From Prevotella sp. (GTDB lineage Bacteria; Bacteroidota; Bacteroidia; Bacteroidales; Bacteroidaceae), in assembly GCA_024680755.1 (NCBI GenBank), contig JAILBT010000111.1:1-64000 (forward strand): DNA of 64,000 nucleotides, in the 5' to 3' direction. The position numbers were made by a program, and so were the translations under genes. Position 1 is the first letter of the stretch. Each line of letters starts with the position of its first letter. This document shows positions 59,695 through 64,000 of this stretch, piece after piece. Below the pieces are notes generated by a model, which did no database searches, was not told the DNA's origin, and was given only the letters and a program-made list of their open reading frames with translations.

Positions 59695-60687
59695 CTAACG
59701 CTTGGGCGGCAGGAGGAAACGGTAGTAGTAGGGCTGCATGGCGCCATAGAGGACGGCGCGCAGCAGGTTGGTGATGCCCCTGCCCTCGGCATAGAAAAGA
59801 TGGTGGCGATGCTTCACGTGGAGGCGGCACAGGCGCAGCAGGCCGAGAAAGCCCCCTCGGGCCGTTCCCCCGGCGATGGCCAGCGCATCATCGTAAAGCG
59901 GGCTGTCGGCCCTGATGCCCCGCAACAGGCTTTGACGGCGCTGGAAGAACGTCCGCAGGAAGGGCTGCATCTGCCGATGATGCCACAACGACCAGCCCAG
60001 GATGTAGAGGCCGTTGCCCATCGACGGCGACCGCCGCCTGTCGACCGGCTCGTAGGTGGCGGCACCGGCATGTCGCCGCCAGTTCACCAGGAACCGGTCT
60101 ACCAGCACGACGCTGTCGTTGGCCGCCGCCGTGAGCGACAGCAGTACGTCGTAGTTGGTATGGTAGTCGTGGTCCTGTGGCGGCAAAAGGCTGAGCAGCC
60201 GCCGATGGAGCAGCATGGTGTGGCCCGGAATGGAGCAATAGAGCAGGCGAATAGGGTGGTAGTTGGGTGTGCGCGGGTCGTAGGCCACGCTCACGCCGTC
60301 GTCGGAGAACGGCTTGCTGCGGCACACGCACAGCAGATGATGGCCAATGGCCGCCATTTGCAGCTCCAGCTTCTGCGGGTGCCACAGGTCGTCCTGGTCG
60401 CAGATGGCGATATACTCCCCCGTGGCCTTGCGCATGGCGCTGAGGAAATTGCCGTTGAAGCCAGGCGCCGACTCGTTGAGGAGCACCCGTATGAAGCTGT
60501 GGCTACGGGCATAGCTGCGGGCAATGCTCAGCGTGTCGTCGGTGGAATGGTCGTCCTGAATGAGGATTTCGCTGATGGGATAGGTCTGTTGCAGCAGGGT
60601 GTCGAGCTGGGCCGACAGATAGCGTGCGCCATTGTAGGTGCACAATACTACTGATACGCTTTTGGCGTCTGTGAGGTTCTTGGTCAT
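59695..60687 (-). CDS. Family 2 glycosyltransferase
   Basis: The 330-residue protein starts with the GT-A fold (V-S-V-V-L-C-T-Y-N-G-A-R-Y-L) and has I-L-I-Q-D-D-H-S-T-D-D-T and the catalytic-site block I-A-I-C-D-Q-D-D-L-W-H-P (D-D motif). The C-terminal 100 residues are basic and amphipathic. The likely role is in LPS, capsule or exopolysaccharide synthesis. It has its own promoter (60711-60718) with the same upstream motif as the regulator operon that precedes it. Confidence 0.9.
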   Translation of the reverse strand: MTKNLTDAKSVSVVLCTYNGARYLSAQLDTLLQQTYPISEILIQDDHSTDDTLSIARSYARSHSFIRVLLNESAPGFNGNFLSAMRKATGEYIAICDQDDLWHPQKLELQMAAIGHHLLCVCRSKPFSDDGVSVAYDPRTPNYHPIRLLYCSIPGHTMLLHRRLLSLLPPQDHDYHTNYDVLLSLTAAANDSVVLVDRFLVNWRRHAGAATYEPVDRRRSPSMGNGLYILGWSLWHHRQMQPFLRTFFQRRQSLLRGIRADSPLYDDALAIAGGTARGGFLGLLRLCRLHVKHRHHLFYAEGRGITNLLRAVLYGAMQPYYYRFLLPPKR

Positions 60688-60710
60688 TGTCTACTTTGCT
60701 TTTTTGGTGG

Positions 60711-60718
60711 CAAAGGTA
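60711..60718 (-). promoter_or_regulatory. -7 promoter box of the glycosyltransferase gene
   Basis: The reverse strand reads TACCTTTG, 23 bp upstream of the ATG, implying a very short leader. Confidence 0.6.
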
Positions 60719-60742
60719 GCAATGGCCCTTAGGATGGCCCGT

Positions 60743-60805
60743 TTTTTCAGTACGCAATGGGTAAACAGCGGACGAAAAGCGTACGATGAAGTCCGCAAAG
60801 CGTAC
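60743..60805 (-). promoter_or_regulatory. Putative operator with TGCGTACT and GTACGCTTT repeats
   Basis: ATTGCGTACTGAAAAA (60743-60758) ends exactly 24 nt upstream of the -7 box. Two GTACGCTTT copies (60776-60784 and 60797-60805) lie 21 bp apart. The 16-base motif is repeated unchanged upstream of the regulator operon. Confidence 0.55.
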
Positions 60806-60832
60806 CCATGAGGCGGCAGGCCGTTGGCAAGG

Positions 60833-62158
60833 TCATAGCGACTGGATGAACTCGTCCCACTGCGAGGGCGTCCCCTTCTGTCCGAACACTTTCTCGTAGA
60901 GGCGGGCCCTCGCGCTGGACACCGACTGCTTGGCGTGGGCCGTCAGCTGGGCTATCTCCGCAGGGGTCAAACCTATCTTCAGCAGCAGGTTGACGTGCAT
61001 CTCGTGGGGCGAGAAGCGGTGGAACGACTGCAACCGCTCCACGAAGCCTGGGTGGGTCTTTTCAATGGTGGCTTTCAGGATGATCCAGTCCTCATCGGTC
61101 ATGGAGGGATGGTGGGAGTCGGCCAGCAGCTGCTCGATGCGCTGGCGGATGGGGGTGGCGGTCAGTATCTGCTGCTGGCGCTCGGCATGTGGCACGTCGC
61201 GTTGGCGATAGTCGGCCAAGAGTTTTTCAAGGCGCTGCACTTTCAGCTGATAGTAGAGCCGGCGGCGACTGAAATATAGGAGGATGGCCGTGAGCAGACA
61301 GGCCAGCACCACCACCAAGGCCACCGCGAACACCACGCGACGCTGCCACTGGGCACTCTGCTGCTGATGGCGGTTGTAGTTGTATAGCGCGTCCACGCGG
61401 CGCATGGCCTCGGTGTCGGTTTCCTCCATCAGCGAGTCGGTCAGCAGCTCGTATTGCTCCAGATGACGGGCTGCCTCGGCCGAAAGACCTTCGCTCAGCA
61501 GCTGTTCAGCCTGCCATTTGTGGCCCATCTGCCGCAGCACCACGTCGTCCTCGCTGAGCAGCGACGCGATGTAGAGGCGGGCCGAATCAGCCGGACCCGT
61601 GTGGTGGAAGAGGTCTGCCGCCATGAAGCGGATGCCTGCGGGCACCTGGCCGATGGGGCCTTGCAGGGCGGGGAGCAGCAGGCTGCGGGCGCGGGCGTAG
61701 TCCTTCTTCCACAGGTAGTAACCCGCCTTCTGGCTGTTGATGTCATCCACGAGCAGGGTATCGGCCTGCGCTTGTGCCAGGCGTAGTGACAGGTCGAAAT
61801 AGTAGAGGCAGCTGTCGTCGTGCTCGCGGCTGCGGCAAACGTTGGCCATGTCAAACAGGCAGCAGGCCATGGCCAGCGTGTCGGCGCGCCGCTGCTGCGC
61901 CTCGTAGGCTTGGCGATAGGCGGCGAACGACTGCTCCTGCAGTCCTTCAAAGAAGAGCAGGCGTCCCATGTCGCTGCAAATCATGGCTAACAACGAGTCG
62001 TCGTCGGCCTTGTCGGCCGCCTGCTGAAAATGCTCCAGGGCCGCTGGCGCGTCGCCCTGCTCCATCAGCTGGCAGCCTTTCTCGAAATAGGTCTGCGCGC
62101 TGTCGGAGCTGCACGACAAGAGCAGCAACAGGAGGGAGGTGATGGTTAGCTGTCGCAT
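60833..62158 (-). CDS. Membrane-spanning TPR sensor with C-terminal HTH
   Basis: The 441-residue protein has a lipoprotein-like signal (L-L-L-L-S-C-S-S), TPR-type helical repeats (about 20-250), one membrane segment (about 271-293), a coiled-coil stretch and a C-terminal helix-turn-helix (about 391-421, L-T-P-A-E-I-A-Q-L-T with Q-S-V-S-S-A-R-A-R-L-Y-E-K). This layout is a known Bacteroidetes type of one-component regulator: periplasmic TPR, cytoplasmic LuxR-like HTH. It follows the secreted-protein gene by 3 bp, and the operon promoter carries the motif shared with the next gene downstream, so it is the natural candidate to bind there. Confidence 0.8.
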   Translation of the reverse strand: MRQLTITSLLLLLLSCSSDSAQTYFEKGCQLMEQGDAPAALEHFQQAADKADDDSLLAMICSDMGRLLFFEGLQEQSFAAYRQAYEAQQRRADTLAMACCLFDMANVCRSREHDDSCLYYFDLSLRLAQAQADTLLVDDINSQKAGYYLWKKDYARARSLLLPALQGPIGQVPAGIRFMAADLFHHTGPADSARLYIASLLSEDDVVLRQMGHKWQAEQLLSEGLSAEAARHLEQYELLTDSLMEETDTEAMRRVDALYNYNRHQQQSAQWQRRVVFAVALVVVLACLLTAILLYFSRRRLYYQLKVQRLEKLLADYRQRDVPHAERQQQILTATPIRQRIEQLLADSHHPSMTDEDWIILKATIEKTHPGFVERLQSFHRFSPHEMHVNLLLKIGLTPAEIAQLTAHAKQSVSSARARLYEKVFGQKGTPSQWDEFIQSL

Positions 62159-62161
62159 GGC

Positions 62162-63145
62162 TTACTCTCCACTACGGATAAACACTGGGCGGTGCATGTC
62201 GAGGTCGTAGCGCACCAGCCAGCGGCGCACTTCCTCGGGGGCTACGGGATCGAAGGACTCCACCACGGTGATGCTGTTGCCGTGCAAGCCGATGCGGAGC
62301 GACTCGCTGGCCGCGTGGCTAAACTCCTCGAAATCGCGAGCCACCATCCAGTCGGTTTTGTAAGAAATGGTCATGGAGTCGCCGACGACCATCAGCTGGT
62401 CTTCTTTCCATTCATAGACGGGCTTGACAAGGATGGTCACAGAATCGCCAGGAAGCGTCATGGCGTGGGATAGGAACAGCCCGTCGCCGTCGTATTCGCT
62501 TTGGCCAAAGAGCGGCGCCAATGGCATCTGGCTCTGAATGGTGGGCTGATACCAGAAGTTCACCGCCCGTCGCACCTCGCTCATGGGGCGCTGCTTCAAT
62601 AAAGGGCTGAGGTCGATGAAGGCTTTTTCTTCGCCGTTGTAAGCGAGGTCAAAGCCGCCATAGGGGGTGTAGTCGTAGGCATGGGAGCAGAGCTTATGCT
62701 GGCCGGAGAGCGTGCCCCTGACGTAGCGCCACTTGCCGCCCACCTTTCTCGGCCCACGGCTGGCGGCAGTCAACGGGCTGTTGATGTAATAGGCTTTCAG
62801 GCAAATGCTGTCGGTGGCCCAGGTCTCCATGCACGGCTCGTCAGAAGCCTGGCCGTGGTAGCAGACGGCATGGCCGCCGGCCAGGTTGCCCCACCAGCCC
62901 ACATGGCGGAAGGCATCGCTGGGTTCAGTGAAAACAATACTGTCGATGTCTGCCCGCAGATAGACCGCATCGGTTTCTATACTCACCGTGTCGGCTGACA
63001 CGAACATCTGGTCAATGTTGTTCGCATCGTGGGCTAACCAGCCGCTGGCGGTGTGGACAAACATTGCCTTCTGGGCTTGTATGGGCGTGGGCATCAGTAT
63101 GAAAGCAGCCGCGATGCACCGCGCAATAAAACGTTTGTTTAGCAT
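62162..63145 (-). CDS. Exported protein of unknown function, partner of the TPR-HTH regulator
   Basis: The 327-residue protein has a signal peptide (MLNKRFIARCIAAAFILMPT, cut after I-Q-A-Q). It is beta-rich and contains W-W-G-N-L-A-G-G-H-A-V-C-Y and several Trp/Tyr-rich strands. I recognise no family. It is the first gene of a two-gene operon with the TPR-HTH protein and might supply or sense its signal. I chose the ATG at 63145, as the longer frame from 63187 overlaps the promoter. Confidence 0.65.
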   Translation of the reverse strand: MLNKRFIARCIAAAFILMPTPIQAQKAMFVHTASGWLAHDANNIDQMFVSADTVSIETDAVYLRADIDSIVFTEPSDAFRHVGWWGNLAGGHAVCYHGQASDEPCMETWATDSICLKAYYINSPLTAASRGPRKVGGKWRYVRGTLSGQHKLCSHAYDYTPYGGFDLAYNGEEKAFIDLSPLLKQRPMSEVRRAVNFWYQPTIQSQMPLAPLFGQSEYDGDGLFLSHAMTLPGDSVTILVKPVYEWKEDQLMVVGDSMTISYKTDWMVARDFEEFSHAASESLRIGLHGNSITVVESFDPVAPEEVRRWLVRYDLDMHRPVFIRSGE

Positions 63146-63154
63146 AACTGGCTG

Positions 63155-63162
63155 CAAAGGTA
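63155..63162 (-). promoter_or_regulatory. -7 promoter box of the TPR-HTH operon
   Basis: The reverse strand reads TACCTTTG followed by CAGCC, 9 bp upstream of the ATG, so the transcript is nearly leaderless. Confidence 0.6.
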
Positions 63163-63186
63163 ATAAAAGCAGACGAGAATGCCGCA

Positions 63187-63211
63187 TTTTTCAGTACGCA
63201 ATTAGTACGCA
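63187..63211 (-). promoter_or_regulatory. Putative operator: two TGCGTACT sites 11 bp apart
   Basis: TGCGTACT occurs at 63204-63211 and 63193-63200 (reverse strand), one helical turn apart. The proximal copy lies within ATTGCGTACTGAAAAA, ending exactly 24 nt upstream of the -7 box, as at 60743-60758. Confidence 0.6.
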
Positions 63212-63258
63212 GGGCCGGTTTTCAGGGTTCGGAAGCCCTGACAGGGACTTGGGGAGAA

Positions 63259-63292
63259 GAAAAAAGTGTGCCCTGGGAAGGGACACACTTTT
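63259..63292 (-). terminator. Terminator of clpC
   Basis: On the reverse strand AAAAGTGTGTCCCT and AGGGCACACTTTT pair with one bulge, followed by TTTCTTC, 12 bp after the stop. Confidence 0.75.
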
Positions 63293-63303
63293 GGGATGAT
63301 GGT

Positions 63304-64000
63304 CTATACCTGGAAGGTCAGCTCCTCTTTCTCGGGATGCTTGTCGACGTGGATGGTGGCAGTGGCCGGCAACTCGCCGTTGATGATGAGCTCGCAGATG
63401 CCGTCCTCCACATAGGTCTGGAGGGCTCGCTTCAGCGGGCGGGCGCCGAACTGCACATCGTAGCCCTTGGTGGCCACAAACTCCTTGGCGGCGTCGGTCA
63501 GCTCCACCTCGTAGCCCAGGTCGGCGATGCGCTTGAGCAGCGGCTTCAGCTCGACATTCACAATTTTCTTGATGGCGTCGAGGTCCAGCTGGTCGAAGGT
63601 GATGATTTCGTCGAGGCGGTTGAGGAACTCGGGCGAGAACTGCTTGCTCAGCGCCTTCTGCACGATGCTGCGGGCATGCTCGCGGTCCTGCTCGTTCATG
63701 GCCAGGCCGGCAGTACCGGCCGTGAAGCCCACGCCACGGCCAAAGTCCTTCAGCTGGCGGGTGCCCGCGTTCGACGTCATGATGATGACGGTGTTGCGGA
63801 AGTCCACGAAACGGCCGTTGCCGTCGGTGAGGCGTCCCTCGTCGAGCACCTGGAGCAGAAGATTGAACACGTTGCCGTGAGCTTTCTCAATCTCGTCGAG
63901 CAGGACGATGGAGTAGGGCTTGCGTCGCACACGCTCGGTGAGCTGTCCGCCCTCCTCGTAGCCCACATAGCCCGGAGGAGCGCCAATGAGGCGGCTGACG
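63304..64000 (-). CDS. clpC: ClpC/ClpB-type AAA+ unfoldase, C-terminal part
   Basis: About 231 codons are present; the start lies outside the window. The second AAA+ module is seen: L-I-G-A-P-P-G-Y-V-G-Y-E-E-G-G pore-loop region, Walker B S-I-V-L-L-D-E-I-E-K-A-H, I-I-M-T-S-N-A-G-T, the sensor-2 block Q-F-G-A-R-P-L-K-R-A-L, and the D2-small domain. The end, after E-D-G-I-C-E-L-I-I-N-G-E, is short, as in Bacteroidetes ClpC. ClpB cannot be excluded without the N-terminal and middle domains. A terminator follows. Confidence 0.9.
   Translation of the reverse strand, partial: VSRLIGAPPGYVGYEEGGQLTERVRRKPYSIVLLDEIEKAHGNVFNLLLQVLDEGRLTDGNGRFVDFRNTVIIMTSNAGTRQLKDFGRGVGFTAGTAGLAMNEQDREHARSIVQKALSKQFSPEFLNRLDEIITFDQLDLDAIKKIVNVELKPLLKRIADLGYEVELTDAAKEFVATKGYDVQFGARPLKRALQTYVEDGICELIINGELPATATIHVDKHPEKEELTFQV

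Overview
The window reads as chromosomal DNA of a Bacteroidetes bacterium close to Prevotella (Prevotellaceae). The grounds are: the Bacteroidetes -7 promoter box TAnnTTTG upstream of many genes, weak or absent Shine-Dalgarno sites, Bacteroidetes-restricted families (DUF4290 protein, TPR-membrane-HTH regulator), the exbB-exbD-exbD-tonB gene order, and secreted proteins with a Por-type C-terminal tail ending in K-G-L-x-I...V-K. The family and genus are inferred; no rRNA is present. Most of the DNA is housekeeping, with small accessory insertions and an unusually rich set of intergenic repeats.

Layout. 1-5145: edge of a Bro-N protein gene, an amidase-MCE pair, greA, and about 1 kb of repeats (22-bp arrays, a MITE-like element, a candidate small RNA). 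5146-11276: mfd, a DUF308 membrane protein and class I fumarase. 11381-15154: a candidate small RNA and a large secreted protein gene. 15337-24441: dnaE, a HigB/HigA-like toxin-antitoxin pair whose antitoxin lacks its HTH, a RelA-type ppGpp synthetase, typA and a dCMP deaminase. 24686-37255 (+): a tRNA/rRNA methyltransferase, tsaB, DUF4290, murA, rimM, a fused restriction-modification enzyme, dxr, rseP, rpoN, a PAP2-like protein and purE. 37425-42071: a second Por-tail secreted protein and a PEGA-domain protein. 42287-47892 (-): exbB-exbD-exbD-tonB, a PstS-like lipoprotein and a TPR protein. 48126-53506: an aminotransferase, ribH, a TPR membrane protein, queD-queE and an alcohol dehydrogenase. 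53617-59180: a small secreted protein, two tRNA-Asp genes, a GNAT acetyltransferase, a glycosyltransferase, a small membrane protein and rpsA. 59695-64000: a second glycosyltransferase, a membrane-anchored TPR-HTH regulator with its secreted partner, and the C-terminal part of ClpC.

The observations most worth following are these. (1) A 70-104 bp double-hairpin element lies exactly 9 nt downstream of a -7 promoter box at three loci, with a decayed fourth copy at the same spacing; one copy forms a self-contained promoter-hairpin-terminator unit. (2) Intergenic arrays with 22-bp, 9-bp and 8-bp periods fill the gaps between genes, often inside apparent operons. (3) A compact R-M-S fusion enzyme sits inside the rimM-dxr operon and overlaps dxr by ATGA. 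(4) A shared TGCGTACT operator stands exactly 24 nt upstream of the -7 box of both the TPR-HTH regulator operon and the neighbouring glycosyltransferase gene. (5) The HigA-like antitoxin has no HTH and abuts dnaE.

All calls rest on reading the sequence and on family knowledge; no database search was run.
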